Positions 7,720-16,823 of a DNA stretch of 64,000 nucleotides are shown here, piece after piece. The translations under genes were made by a program, and so were the position numbers. The first letter of the stretch is position 1. Each line of letters opens with the position of its first letter. Source of the stretch: Dendronalium phyllosphericum CENA369 (lineage in GTDB: Bacteria > Cyanobacteriota > Cyanobacteriia > Cyanobacteriales > Nostocaceae); contig NZ_JAECZA010000313.1 of the NCBI RefSeq assembly GCF_016056275.1, forward strand, positions 1 through 64,000, written 5' to 3'. The notes beneath the pieces are model-generated. The model saw nothing but the letters and a program-made list of their open reading frames with translations. It did no database searches and was not told where the DNA came from.

Positions 7720-9987
7720 ATGGTAACAAATTCTCAAGACGTTGCATTGCAGGTAATTCAACAGGCGATCGCAGCCTTAGCTAAATGGGCTGATTTTGAT
7801 CATCCTCAACTAAATAATGAATATCCACAAGTCACCAGAGCTAAGGAAATTTTAGGTTGGAGACAAGATACAGAGGTGGGAATATTACGCTTGCTATTTG
7901 ATAGCGTGAAATTACCAGATGGAAAAGGACAAGATAGAGAAAAGCGTCATTATCATCCATTGGAAGCAATCAAAAATGAAAATAGGGAATACCCAAAAAT
8001 TCCTTACCCATTAGCTGATGAACCTAGTAACCAACAAATTAAATCCTTTAAAAATCAAATTCAGGATGAAATTTCAAAAGATATTCAAAATAATTGGAAT
8101 AGTTTATCATATTTATTAGCACTTTTAGAAAAATTTGGTTCATGTCTTAGTCTTAGTGAAGCTGATGTTTCCTTAGTAGACATGGCAAGGTCTACAGCCG
8201 CAGTTGCAGCCGCTTTAATTGGTCAATCTCATGGTGAGAATATTAGTTTAATTGCTGGTGACATTTCAGGAATTCAAAAATTTATCTATACTATTTCTTC
8301 TGACGGGGCACTTAAATCACTCAGGGCAAGAAGTTTTTATTTAGAGCTGGTTATACAGGAAGTTGTACAGCAATTACTCGAAGAGATAAAACTTCCAATT
8401 ACTAATATAATTTATGCAGGTGGAGGTAATTTTTACTTAATTAGCTCCGGCAATTTAGAATTAGTAAAAGATTGTATTGTTAGAGTATCTCATAAATTTA
8501 ATAAATGGTTGTTAAATAATTTTCAAGGTAAACTATTTTTAGCGATCGATTGTATATCTATCCCAACCAAAGATTTAGAAAATAAAAAAATAGCAGATTA
8601 TTGGACTAAACTTACGAAAAATTTGGCTAATCAAAAAGCACGTAAGTTTAGCAAAAATATCAATTTATTTATTAAAGAAAGTTCAAGCCATGAACCTTGC
8701 CGAGTTTGCCATCGAGATGATTTATCTAGCTTAAAACCATTAAGTCGCCTTAATCTAGATTCTTCTCCAGCTTGCTGGGTTTGCCGTACTATGTTTGAAC
8801 TAGGTGATAATTTATTTGATGTCAATGTTGTATTACGTTCTAAAAGACCAAATATTAAGCATCATGTAGGTAGAGTTTATATTCCTGGTTACTATTATTA
8901 TTTCTTTACAGATTGGCAACTCGCAATAAAATCATCTAAACCTAATGAAGCGATATTTTTAGTTAATGATTGGGAATTAAGCCATTACCAATCAGAGCAA
9001 ACCTTACTTTTATTATTAGGTAACTATGGTAAAGAAAGCGATGTAGAACCAGGGAGATTCATTCGTGCTGAAGAAATGGCACAAGCAGCTAAAAAATTAG
9101 GTGCAATTCCTAGAGTTGGTTATTTACGTATGGATGTTGACAGACTAGGAAGAATTTTTGCAGAAGGATTAGACAAAAACAATCGCACGTTACCAAGAAT
9201 TGCTGGATTGTCACGCCAAATGAGCTACTTCTTTAAAGTCTATCTCAATACTTTGGCAGCACAGAGAGAATCAAATATTCCAGATAATATTAAACAGCTT
9301 AAGCCCAAGGATCGAAGACTAAACTTACTATTTATATATGCTGGTGGTGATGATTTATTTATAAGTGGTGCATGGAATGAAATTGTAGAATTATCTTTTG
9401 ATATCTACCAATCATTCCGTGCTTATACAGGTTATAATCGTGATATTACATTATCAGGTGGTATTAGTATTGAAGATATAAAATTTCCACTGTACCAAGC
9501 TGCTGATTCATCGGGAGAAGCTGAAGATGCAGCAAAAGGAAATGGTAGAGATAGTTTAGGATTATTTAGTCAAGTTTTTAAATGGAATGAATGGCTAGGA
9601 CATCCTGATAATACGAAGTTTGATGAGATAAATGAGAGATATAAATATCAAGAAGTTAAACCAAATTTATTAGGTATATTTCCATTTGTAAAAAGATTAG
9701 AACAACAAAATATAGGATCGGATTATGCTCATAGTTTTGTACAAAATTTACTTATAACTGCACAGATACAGGAAGAGGCACTGAAAAAGTTTAAAGATAA
9801 TCAAAAAGAAAAGGAGGTTGTAGATACTCGCTATTATTTGCATCTACCAAAGATTGCTTATACTTTAGCAAGATTACCAAAAAATGTATTAGATGACGTT
9901 GATTTTAGGACTTCTTTGAAAAGTCCATATAATGCGCCTTATTTTCGGGCGATCGCAACTTGGATTGAATTACTTACAAGAGAATAA
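7720..9987 (+). CDS. csm1: Cas10/Csm1, type III-A large subunit with cyclase motif
   Basis: The preferred start is the ATG at 7720, preceded by AGGAG at 7705; a TTG at 7684 opens the frame earlier but overlaps the previous gene. The protein (755 residues) shows the Csm1 palm signature LIAGDISGIQKFIYTISS, a zinc-ribbon-like CRVC...CWVC pair near the middle, a second palm block with YLRMDVDRLG, and YAGGDDLF (GGDD about residues 542-545). GGDD is the polymerase motif that makes cyclic oligoadenylates from ATP when target RNA is bound. No HD motif is visible in the N-terminal 180 residues, so DNase activity is probably absent. It is followed closely by csm2 (5-bp gap). Confidence 0.93.
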   Translation: MVTNSQDVALQVIQQAIAALAKWADFDHPQLNNEYPQVTRAKEILGWRQDTEVGILRLLFDSVKLPDGKGQDREKRHYHPLEAIKNENREYPKIPYPLADEPSNQQIKSFKNQIQDEISKDIQNNWNSLSYLLALLEKFGSCLSLSEADVSLVDMARSTAAVAAALIGQSHGENISLIAGDISGIQKFIYTISSDGALKSLRARSFYLELVIQEVVQQLLEEIKLPITNIIYAGGGNFYLISSGNLELVKDCIVRVSHKFNKWLLNNFQGKLFLAIDCISIPTKDLENKKIADYWTKLTKNLANQKARKFSKNINLFIKESSSHEPCRVCHRDDLSSLKPLSRLNLDSSPACWVCRTMFELGDNLFDVNVVLRSKRPNIKHHVGRVYIPGYYYYFFTDWQLAIKSSKPNEAIFLVNDWELSHYQSEQTLLLLLGNYGKESDVEPGRFIRAEEMAQAAKKLGAIPRVGYLRMDVDRLGRIFAEGLDKNNRTLPRIAGLSRQMSYFFKVYLNTLAAQRESNIPDNIKQLKPKDRRLNLLFIYAGGDDLFISGAWNEIVELSFDIYQSFRAYTGYNRDITLSGGISIEDIKFPLYQAADSSGEAEDAAKGNGRDSLGLFSQVFKWNEWLGHPDNTKFDEINERYKYQEVKPNLLGIFPFVKRLEQQNIGSDYAHSFVQNLLITAQIQEEALKKFKDNQKEKEVVDTRYYLHLPKIAYTLARLPKNVLDDVDFRTSLKSPYNAPYFRAIATWIELLTRE

Positions 9988-9992
9988 ATATT

Positions 9993-10523
9993 ATGATGCA
10001 ATCACCTCAACCATCTCGAAAAAATAATCTTCAACAATCTTTACCGAATCAAGAAAAACCATCTATTACTCATAATGATATTCGTCAACAATCCAGTTTA
10101 GATACTAGTGAGCAAGATATTCAAAATGCTCTTAGTAACTATAAATATCTCAAAGATTATCCAATTCGGGATCTGGTTAAACATACTGATAACTTTGGTA
10201 AATACTTGAAAAGACAAGGACTAGAAACTAACCAAATTCGTAAGTTTCTTGATGCTATAAATCGAATCAAAGCTAAATTAGCTGTCATTACTTTGACAGG
10301 GGATGAAAAAAAAGATTTCTCTAATATTGAAATTGATGTAGTTATGCTTCAACCGAAGCTTGCTTATGCTGCTGGAAGAAAAGAAACCTCAAAACCTCTA
10401 AAGCCTTTTAGTAAAGTTATATCAAATGCAATTGACAAAGTACATTCTTTAGAAGATTTTACTCGTCTAGTTCAACTGATTGAATCAATTATTGCTTATC
10501 ATAAAGCTGAAGGTGGAAAATAA
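9993..10523 (+). CDS. csm2: Csm2, type III-A small subunit
   Basis: A 176-residue protein. The C-terminal half carries the Csm2 pattern: MLQPKLAYAAGR, then PFSKVI, AIDKV and a helical LVQLIESIIAYHKAEGG tail. The first 45 residues are Gln/Ser-rich and probably disordered, making it somewhat longer than compact Csm2 proteins. Csm2 forms the inner filament along the crRNA-target duplex. The start is one of two adjacent ATGs at 9993/9996. csm3 follows after 2 bp. Confidence 0.9.
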   Translation: MMQSPQPSRKNNLQQSLPNQEKPSITHNDIRQQSSLDTSEQDIQNALSNYKYLKDYPIRDLVKHTDNFGKYLKRQGLETNQIRKFLDAINRIKAKLAVITLTGDEKKDFSNIEIDVVMLQPKLAYAAGRKETSKPLKPFSKVISNAIDKVHSLEDFTRLVQLIESIIAYHKAEGGK

Positions 10524-10525
10524 TC

Positions 10526-11500
10526 ATGCCAGTATCATACGCACAAAAACCTCTGCTTGGTAAATTAACACTCACCAGTCATCTTTCCGCCGAAACTGGA
10601 TTACATATTGGTGGTGGTGGTGAAAATTTAGATATCGGTGGATTGGATAAACCTGTAATTCGCGATCCTTTAACTAAATATCCTTATTTACCAGGATCAT
10701 CTATTAAAGGAAAACTACGTTCTACTTTAGAAAGGTTATTGAATAAGCCTCTAAATCGCACTGGGGGAAGTGGTACTTGGCGTTATGAAAGTGATGATTT
10801 AGTAAATGGATTTACCGAAGTAGAAAATGGTCATTTTGTTGCTTATGAAGGTGCTAGAACCTGTCAAGTTAGTCGCTTATTTGGTTCTACTGGTGGTTCC
10901 GGTTTTTGGATGCCAATAGAAACTGCAACAGAAGAAGGATTATTTTCAGACAAGAATCGTACACGCACAATTGAAGGTCAAAATTGCGTCCAAGTTAATC
11001 GAGGACGCAATGCACCAGCTAGATTAATTATCCGTGATAGTCATTTAGTAACAGAATCAGCAGAAAAGTTAAAGCAAGTTGATACTGGTTTATACATGAC
11101 TGAGTGGAAATTTGAAAACGGTATCGACAGAGTAACAGCAGCCGCCAACCCCAGACAATTAGAACGTGTACCAGCAGGGTCAAAATTCAAATTTGAATTG
11201 GTTTACACAGTAGAAGATGCTAACCAAGCCATAGAAGACTTACAAAATATTGCCATAGCTCTTGCCATTCTTGAAGATGACGCACTCGGCGGACATGGTT
11301 CAAGAGGTTACGGGAAAGTTAAATTTCAACACTTCAATTTTTCCTATCGCAGCTTGGCACAATACCGCCAAATTACAAATACACCTGGAGCATCTGGGAT
11401 ACAGCCATTTGAACCCATCGCTAACACTCAAGAACTTTTAAACAACTTCACCAACTTAAGCGATTACATCAACAGATTATTGCCAGGAAATGAATCATGA
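10526..11500 (+). CDS. csm3: Csm3, type III-A backbone RAMP with target-RNA cleavage
   Basis: A 324-residue RAMP protein. The N-terminal LTLTSHLSAETGLHIGGG and GGLDKPVIRDP are hallmark Csm3 motifs, the latter carrying the Asp that cuts target RNA at 6-nt steps. The Gly-rich LPGSSIKGKLRS loop and a C-terminal GHGSRGYGKVKF are also seen. Several Csm3 copies line the crRNA in the complex. The stop overlaps the csm4 start by 4 bp (ATGA), indicating a coupled operon. Confidence 0.93.
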   Translation: MPVSYAQKPLLGKLTLTSHLSAETGLHIGGGGENLDIGGLDKPVIRDPLTKYPYLPGSSIKGKLRSTLERLLNKPLNRTGGSGTWRYESDDLVNGFTEVENGHFVAYEGARTCQVSRLFGSTGGSGFWMPIETATEEGLFSDKNRTRTIEGQNCVQVNRGRNAPARLIIRDSHLVTESAEKLKQVDTGLYMTEWKFENGIDRVTAAANPRQLERVPAGSKFKFELVYTVEDANQAIEDLQNIAIALAILEDDALGGHGSRGYGKVKFQHFNFSYRSLAQYRQITNTPGASGIQPFEPIANTQELLNNFTNLSDYINRLLPGNES

Positions 11501-12561
11501 GTGTTTGGAAATTAGTAAAACTCAACTTTGGCCGAAGTCCGGCGCACTTTGGCGAAGTAGGAATTGGGATGGAAGAAACAAGCGATCGCGTCCGTTCTGA
11601 TGCTTTGTTTAGTGCTTGGGTGAGTATTTACGCACGGTTGTTTGGTAAAGAAGCGGTTGAGGAGTTGTTACAGTAATTCCCCACTAAAGACAAACCGCAA
11701 CTAGCACCCCCATTCCGTATCAGTTCTACATTTGTCTACAGGGAAGTAGGCGATCGCACAATCTATTATCTTCCTCGTCCTCTGAAATTGCCTACTAACT
11801 ACCCTGACGACGATCTAGCTTTTTTCAAAGCATACAAAAAACTCAACTGCTTACCGTTAGAAGTTTGGCAGAGGTGGTATCAAGGAACGGGATTCGATCA
11901 AAAAGCCGATACTCAAGAGTTAGAAAACTATAGCAAAGTAGGTGAAGGAAATGGAAACTTAAATAAATTCGGTACATTTGATTATAAAAAGGCTTTTAAA
12001 ATTGATAAAGTTCCTAAGATTGCAGTAGATAGAGTCACTAGAGCAACCAACCTTTTTCATACTGGCTTTGTACAATTTGCTTGGGAAAAAGACAAAGCAG
12101 GTTTATACTTTCTCCTAGAACTATCTCCAGAAGGTGAAAAACTAGCAGATAAATTACAAGCTGCATTAGAACTATTAGGAGAAGAAGGAATTGGCGGAGA
12201 ACGTTCTAGTGGTGCGGGAAGATTTAACGTTAATTGGTTAAATTTACCTGAAAATTGGAAGCAGGTAGTTGACTTTAAAGATAGGAAATATCACAGCATT
12301 TTAAGCTTATTTTGGGATTCTCGAATAACAGCAGATTGCTTAGAAAATGCCAGTTACGAAATACAAGAACGGGGTGGTTGGATAGCCGAAAGTCAACTAC
12401 GGCGCAAAATGGTGCGAATGTTTGCCGAAGGTTCTGTTTTCCTCTCACCACCACAAGGAATGTTAGTAGATGTGACACCTCATGAATTTGAAAAACTCAA
12501 AAAACATAAAATTTACCGTAGTGGTATTAGTTTAAGTCTGCCAATTAAAGCCAAGGAATAA
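11497..12561 (+). pseudogene. csm4: csm4 with an in-frame stop at codon 60
   Basis: From the ATG at 11497 the frame reads MSVWKLVKLNFGRSPAHFGE, a Csm4 N-terminus, then ends at TAA (11674-11676). The same frame continues without shift through PPFRISSTFVYREVGDRTIYY-type RAMP sequence to a stop at 12559-12561, giving a total of 353 codons plus the internal stop. C-terminal Csm4 features (GEEGIGGERSSGAGRF loop) are intact. Upstream CAG and downstream TTC suggest that a Gln CAA became TAA. No ATG restart is near the break; a TTG at 11788 has no clear ribosome site. Csm4 holds the 5' handle of the crRNA and contacts Cas10, so loss would disable the complex unless the stop is read through or is a sequencing error. 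Confidence 0.85.
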
Positions 12562-12568
12562 TTAAAAT

Positions 12569-13855
12569 ATGGTGGCTTCGCTTCCTTCGCATCTCCAAAA
12601 ACCTGACTTTTATCAATCGAAAAGAATACAGTTAACCAGTCCTATTCTGCATATAGGTTCATCTGTATCTCGATTAAATCCCTTTGAATATGTGCAGACA
12701 GATAAAAAAGTTTATCTTCCTAATCAAGAAGCATTAGCCAAGGGTTTACTATCAAAAGGTGGAAGCTTCTTTAACGACTACATCCAAACAATTGAAGAAC
12801 GTCGAGACATCACCAGTCTTTTAAAACAAGCCTTTGGTAATGAGTGGTGGAACGCCAAAGATACAAATGACAATCCAATTTTTCCCAAAGAAACCATCAG
12901 CCAAAAATTGACAGGAGATAGAATTACAGACTTACGTCCCATGATTCGCAATGGTATGGGACAATTATTCATCCCCGGTTCTTCAATTAAAGGTGCAATT
13001 AGAACAGCCATAGCCTATCATTTACTCAGACACGCCGACCGTTATCAAGTACCTTCATCTAGACGGGTGAGTGCAATTGAAGAAACATTGAGGGAAAAAT
13101 TAGGACAACTTAATCCATATCAGCAAAAATTCTTAGATGATGAGCTATTTATGAATAGTTTGTTTTCTGAATTTCAACTCACATATCAAAATAGGCGATT
13201 TTCTGCGAAAGGGCCAAACGCCGATTTTTTACGAGTAATTAAAGTCACAGATTCTCAGCCATTAATAGAAGATATAATGACCACAAAAAGAGGTCAAAAA
13301 ATACCTGTCAATCTTTCTGTAGTAGCTGAAGTAATTATTTCAACTAGATTCTCTGATTACTTGGCTAAATATAAAGCATCTATATATGCTGAGATGGTGC
13401 GTAATGTCCAAACAGAATTTACCTTGAGCCTAGATACGGAAATGCTAACTTGGTTCCAACATCAAAAAGGAATGAAACTACCATTTAATAATCTTGATGA
13501 ATTAGTGCAAATATGTCAAGAGTTTACACAAGAGCAATGGGATTATGAGCATGATTACTGGCAAGATATTAAAAATAATCCCAAAGCATCAGGCAAAAAT
13601 TTAGATTTTAATTTCATTCGAGAATTTTACGAATCAGAAAAATGTCCCTATGGCCTCAGATTAGGTTGGGGTAGTGGGATGAATGGAACAACTATAGATT
13701 TGTTATTTGCAGATGAACTGCGTGAAAAAATCCGCGATACTTGCGGTTTAAAAGCACCTGGATTTGAAGCACCAAAATCTAGACGTACTGTAATGAATCC
13801 TAATGGTGAAATTAAATTTGTACCTGGATGGGTTAAATTTAAGAGTTTAGAATAA
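12569..13855 (+). CDS. csm5: Csm5, type III-A RAMP
   Basis: A 428-residue Csm5-like RAMP protein. The N-terminal ILHIGSSVSRLNPFEYV, the LFIPGSSIKGAIRTAIAYHLL glycine loop and a C-terminal YGLRLGWGSGMNGTT block are typical of the family. Csm5 caps the 3' end of the crRNA and recruits trimming nucleases. It lies 7 bp after csm4 and its stop overlaps the cas6 start by one base (TAATG). It is intact, in contrast to csm4. Confidence 0.9.
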   Translation: MVASLPSHLQKPDFYQSKRIQLTSPILHIGSSVSRLNPFEYVQTDKKVYLPNQEALAKGLLSKGGSFFNDYIQTIEERRDITSLLKQAFGNEWWNAKDTNDNPIFPKETISQKLTGDRITDLRPMIRNGMGQLFIPGSSIKGAIRTAIAYHLLRHADRYQVPSSRRVSAIEETLREKLGQLNPYQQKFLDDELFMNSLFSEFQLTYQNRRFSAKGPNADFLRVIKVTDSQPLIEDIMTTKRGQKIPVNLSVVAEVIISTRFSDYLAKYKASIYAEMVRNVQTEFTLSLDTEMLTWFQHQKGMKLPFNNLDELVQICQEFTQEQWDYEHDYWQDIKNNPKASGKNLDFNFIREFYESEKCPYGLRLGWGSGMNGTTIDLLFADELREKIRDTCGLKAPGFEAPKSRRTVMNPNGEIKFVPGWVKFKSLE

Positions 13856-14628
13856 TGCTAATTCGCTCTACTTGGACACTCAGCGTATCCGAATCAACAA
13901 TTTTACCTCGTTCCTATAACTTGGAATTGGTTAAGCAAATACATCAACAGCTAGGCTTAGAAATAGGAGGGGAAATTCCACCTATTTCTTATTCAGGAAT
14001 TATTGGTTACTACTCTAACTCAAAAGACTTTCTGACTCTTTATCCAGAGGAATTTTATCAATTATCAGTCTGTGGATTACAAGATGTTGCAGCCAAAGCA
14101 ATTGCTCATTTTAATTTTGCCGAATCTTTAGAATTATTTGGTGCGAAGTTTAACGTCATTAATCGGGAAGACGAAATTACCAGTTACGAAGAACTATACA
14201 CAACTTTAGTCGGAAACGAGCCAGAACCTTCTAGACGGTTTGACTTGCAATTTATTACACCTACAGCTTTCGCACAGGGTGGAACAAACTTACCATTACC
14301 TGTACCAAATTTAATGTTCCGTAGTTGGTTAGAACGCTGGAATCATTTTGCACCTGTTTACTTAGGGAGTGATGAATTAATAGCTTATCTTAGCAATGCA
14401 GTGATGATTAAAAACCATAAAATTCAAACACGAACTTGGCAATTACATAAAGGTTTTGTGAATGGCTTTGTTGGTGATGTAACTTTACAAGTTTTCAACC
14501 GTGCTGATCCCTTACTAGCGAATGTGGCGAACTTATTAGTGCAGTACGCGCGGTTTGCTGGTACGGGTATGAAAACACGTTTAGGTATGGGACAGACGTT
14601 AATTAATGTATTAAGGGAAAAAGTATAA
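13855..14628 (+). CDS. cas6: Cas6 CRISPR RNA endoribonuclease
   Basis: A 257-residue protein with Cas6-family features: a ferredoxin-like N-terminal part, FDLQFITPTAFAQGG in the middle, and the C-terminal Gly-rich loop GTGMKTRLGMGQT that binds repeat RNA. Cas6 cuts pre-crRNA within repeats. It starts at the ATG fused to the csm5 stop and ends the tightly packed operon. A Cas6 without a visible array implies that the array lies elsewhere in the genome. Confidence 0.88.
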   Translation: MLIRSTWTLSVSESTILPRSYNLELVKQIHQQLGLEIGGEIPPISYSGIIGYYSNSKDFLTLYPEEFYQLSVCGLQDVAAKAIAHFNFAESLELFGAKFNVINREDEITSYEELYTTLVGNEPEPSRRFDLQFITPTAFAQGGTNLPLPVPNLMFRSWLERWNHFAPVYLGSDELIAYLSNAVMIKNHKIQTRTWQLHKGFVNGFVGDVTLQVFNRADPLLANVANLLVQYARFAGTGMKTRLGMGQTLINVLREKV

Positions 14629-14819
14629 AAATATAATGATTTCCACAACTTTATACAGAGGAAAATCTATAACTAAGTTTAACAGTGAATAAATTAGCTG
14701 TAAATCATAATTTTACCAATGAAATTATCTTGTTGAACTTTATTTGTTAATACAGCAACATCAAATTTGTTACTATATGTGACAAACAAGATCAAGCAAA
14801 ATCAACCAAAAGGAATTAT

Positions 14820-15944
14820 ATGCCTACTGTAATTGTATCACCTTGTGGAACTAGCTTGCTAACTAATGATACAGATGACTCTCTTAGAAAACTGCTAAAT
14901 AAAACAACAAACTGTAAAGAAACAGAGCTTAATCCAGAACAAAAAGAAGTTATTGATAAACACATAGCTGAACGTAGAGAGCGTATGCGAAAAGCAAAAG
15001 TTAGTGAAGCTCGAAAATTAAGTGCTGAATTAAACGGAATTATCACTTATTACGACGGAAATCCAAAAGGAGAACATCACATTTTACTGGCTACAGATAC
15101 TTATTTGGGAAGTAACACAGCTAAGATAGTAGCAGAATGGCTAGAGCAACAAAAGTTGAAAGCAATTCCAAAAAATATAAACTATCTCTCTACTAAAGAT
15201 ATTGAATCATTTCGGATTGCTCTATCTGAAATAGTTCAGTGGTGTAACGAGGAGCTTGAGAAGCAATATCCTAGACCTTATTGGACAGTAGTTTTTAACT
15301 TGACTGGCGGCTTCAAAAGTGTTAATGGCTTTCTTCAAGCGGTGGCTATGTTTTATGCTGATGAAAGTATTTATATATTTGAATCAGGCTCTCAATTATT
15401 AAAAATTCCTCGATTACCCTTACAGTTAGATCCAGAAAGATTTATAGGTAAGCATTTACAAGTTTTTCGTCGTATGGCAGTTCTATCAGAAGAGCTAAAT
15501 GCAGAAGAATGTAAAGAAATTCCTGAAACATTACTCGAACAAATTGATGATCGTGTTGCATTATCAGAATGGGGTAAACTTTTATGGCAAAAATGCTATA
15601 AACAATACTATAATCAAAGCTTATTACCTCCATTGAGTAAAAAGCTGAAGTATTCTGCATCCTTTGAGCAAGTTACTAATAATTTATCTGAAGACCGCTT
15701 ACTCATTATTAATGAAAGGTTAGATCAACTTTCCCTTTATTTAGAATCTAAAGATTCTAATACACAAGTATATAATCCCAAATCCCTTGATTTCAAATCC
15801 TTGAAAGGTAGACCGTTTAGAGGTAGATTTTCTCCAGAGCCAACTCATGAATGCGATGCTTGGTCAGATAGGGATGCTAAAAGATTATATGGGCATTTTG
15901 ACGGCAATGACTATTGCATTGATATGCTAGGAAATCATCTTTAA
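14820..15944 (+). CDS. CARF-domain protein (APE2256/Crn1-like) with C-terminal extension
   Basis: A 374-residue protein 191 bp after cas6, with its own site AGGA before the ATG. The N-terminus SPCGTSLLTN and the later FNLTGGFKSVNG match the cyclic-oligoadenylate-binding CARF fold of the APE2256 family. Ser12 and Lys166 sit where the Crn1 ring nucleases have catalytic Ser and Lys. Residues about 200-330 are helical linker sequence. The last 40 residues (FRGRFSPEP, DAWSDRDAKRLYGHF, YCIDMLGNHL) form strands reminiscent of a RelE-like mRNA-cleaving fold; CARF-RelE fusions are known, but that reading is tentative here. It may be the locus's effector, a ring nuclease, or both. No HEPN motif (RxxxxH) was recognised. 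Confidence 0.75.
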   Translation: MPTVIVSPCGTSLLTNDTDDSLRKLLNKTTNCKETELNPEQKEVIDKHIAERRERMRKAKVSEARKLSAELNGIITYYDGNPKGEHHILLATDTYLGSNTAKIVAEWLEQQKLKAIPKNINYLSTKDIESFRIALSEIVQWCNEELEKQYPRPYWTVVFNLTGGFKSVNGFLQAVAMFYADESIYIFESGSQLLKIPRLPLQLDPERFIGKHLQVFRRMAVLSEELNAEECKEIPETLLEQIDDRVALSEWGKLLWQKCYKQYYNQSLLPPLSKKLKYSASFEQVTNNLSEDRLLIINERLDQLSLYLESKDSNTQVYNPKSLDFKSLKGRPFRGRFSPEPTHECDAWSDRDAKRLYGHFDGNDYCIDMLGNHL

Positions 15945-16124
15945 ATTAGTACTACGAATCTTCCTCAAACCCAAACAGCGATCGCTCTTGCCTATGTAAG
16001 CTACCCTAGCTGCTCGGTTTTCACCTAAATCTATGAATAAATTCTCAAATTGTTGCCAAATGATATTATGGAGAACTACCCGGTCAGCGCGACGATCGGT
16101 TAACAGTATAATTCCTCGCAACAT
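15927..16124 (-). pseudogene. Uma2/DUF820 N-terminal remnant
   Basis: On the minus strand IIWQQFENLFIDLGENRAAR followed by VAY resembles the start of one Uma2 (DUF820) subfamily, WxxFExLLxxLGENRAARVAY. After that the expected LEIMxP sequence is missing and the frame ends inside the 3' end of the CARF gene. It seems to be a fragment left by deletion. Confidence 0.4.
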
Positions 16125-16219
16125 CAGTGAGCCATCATTACTAGTCGGTAATTATTGAGAAATCAAGTATATTTTCAAAACCTGACTATTATCACAATTC
16201 ATCTTAATTTATTCTATCA

Positions 16220-16366
16220 ATGATGATTGATAAATACTTCCAAACCCAGACTACCTTCCCTCCACGGAACTTTCAACGAGAAGCGATCGCTAAACTCCTC
16301 AATCAGCAAAATATTCTCCTTCGCGCACCCACAGGGTCAGGCAAAACAGAAACAGCGATCGCCTTA
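16220..16366 (+). pseudogene. DEAD/Cas3-like helicase N-terminal remnant
   Basis: The first 49 codons read a helicase start: FPPRNFQREAIAKLLNQQ (Q-motif-like) and LLRAPTGSGKTETAIA (Walker A, motif I). Beyond codon 49 no helicase motifs (DEAH, SAT) appear and the frame runs through unrelated sequence to 16648. The rest has been replaced or lost. Its place behind a type III-A locus suggests a Cas3-type or DEAD helicase once belonged to this neighbourhood; this is inference. Confidence 0.55.
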
Positions 16367-16823
16367 AATTCCCGCATCACCTCATCCGAACCCCGTAACT
16401 GCACCCCAGACGTAAGCAATTGCAACAAACTCAGTTTTTCGAGTAAAAGCACAGAAGACAACATCTCCCCCTTGTTGAAATCTGGCTTCCAGACAGCGTT
16501 CTCCCCAGCCTCAGCCTGTGTTAAGGCGCATGAGTGCATCTCGACGATATCGAGTGGTGGCGATCGCTTTTTTGAAGGTAACAAACTCGATCGCTTCCCA
16601 CAAGAGCTTGATGCACCCGATAATTTCTCTGAGGGTGCTATTGGGTAAAATTTTACAGGTTAACATTCTTAGAGCAGTCAACTACAAAAGGAACAGCAAT
16701 GCACAAATATATTCCGATCAACTGTGACTTTCATGACGAGTAGATTAGGTTGTTGCAGAATTTGCAGCTTTTACCCATTAGACACACAGCAAATTATCCA
16801 ATTTCTAATCGACAGTATCGAAT
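16367..16823. other. Unrecognised stretch after the helicase remnant
   Basis: Neither strand carries an intact gene. The minus strand between about 16380 and 16640 has patches that look coding, in two frames interrupted by a stop or shift near 16518, and could be an old insertion that cut the helicase. I could not assign a family. The final 100 bases presumably hold the promoter of the following SDR gene. Confidence 0.35.

Noticed and set aside
11788..12561. Independent gene starting at TTG 11788
   Set aside because: It is the in-frame continuation of csm4 after the internal stop; no ribosome site, and it begins in mid-domain.
14629..14819. Possible CRISPR leader or array after cas6
   Set aside because: No direct repeats of CRISPR length are present, only AT-rich sequence.
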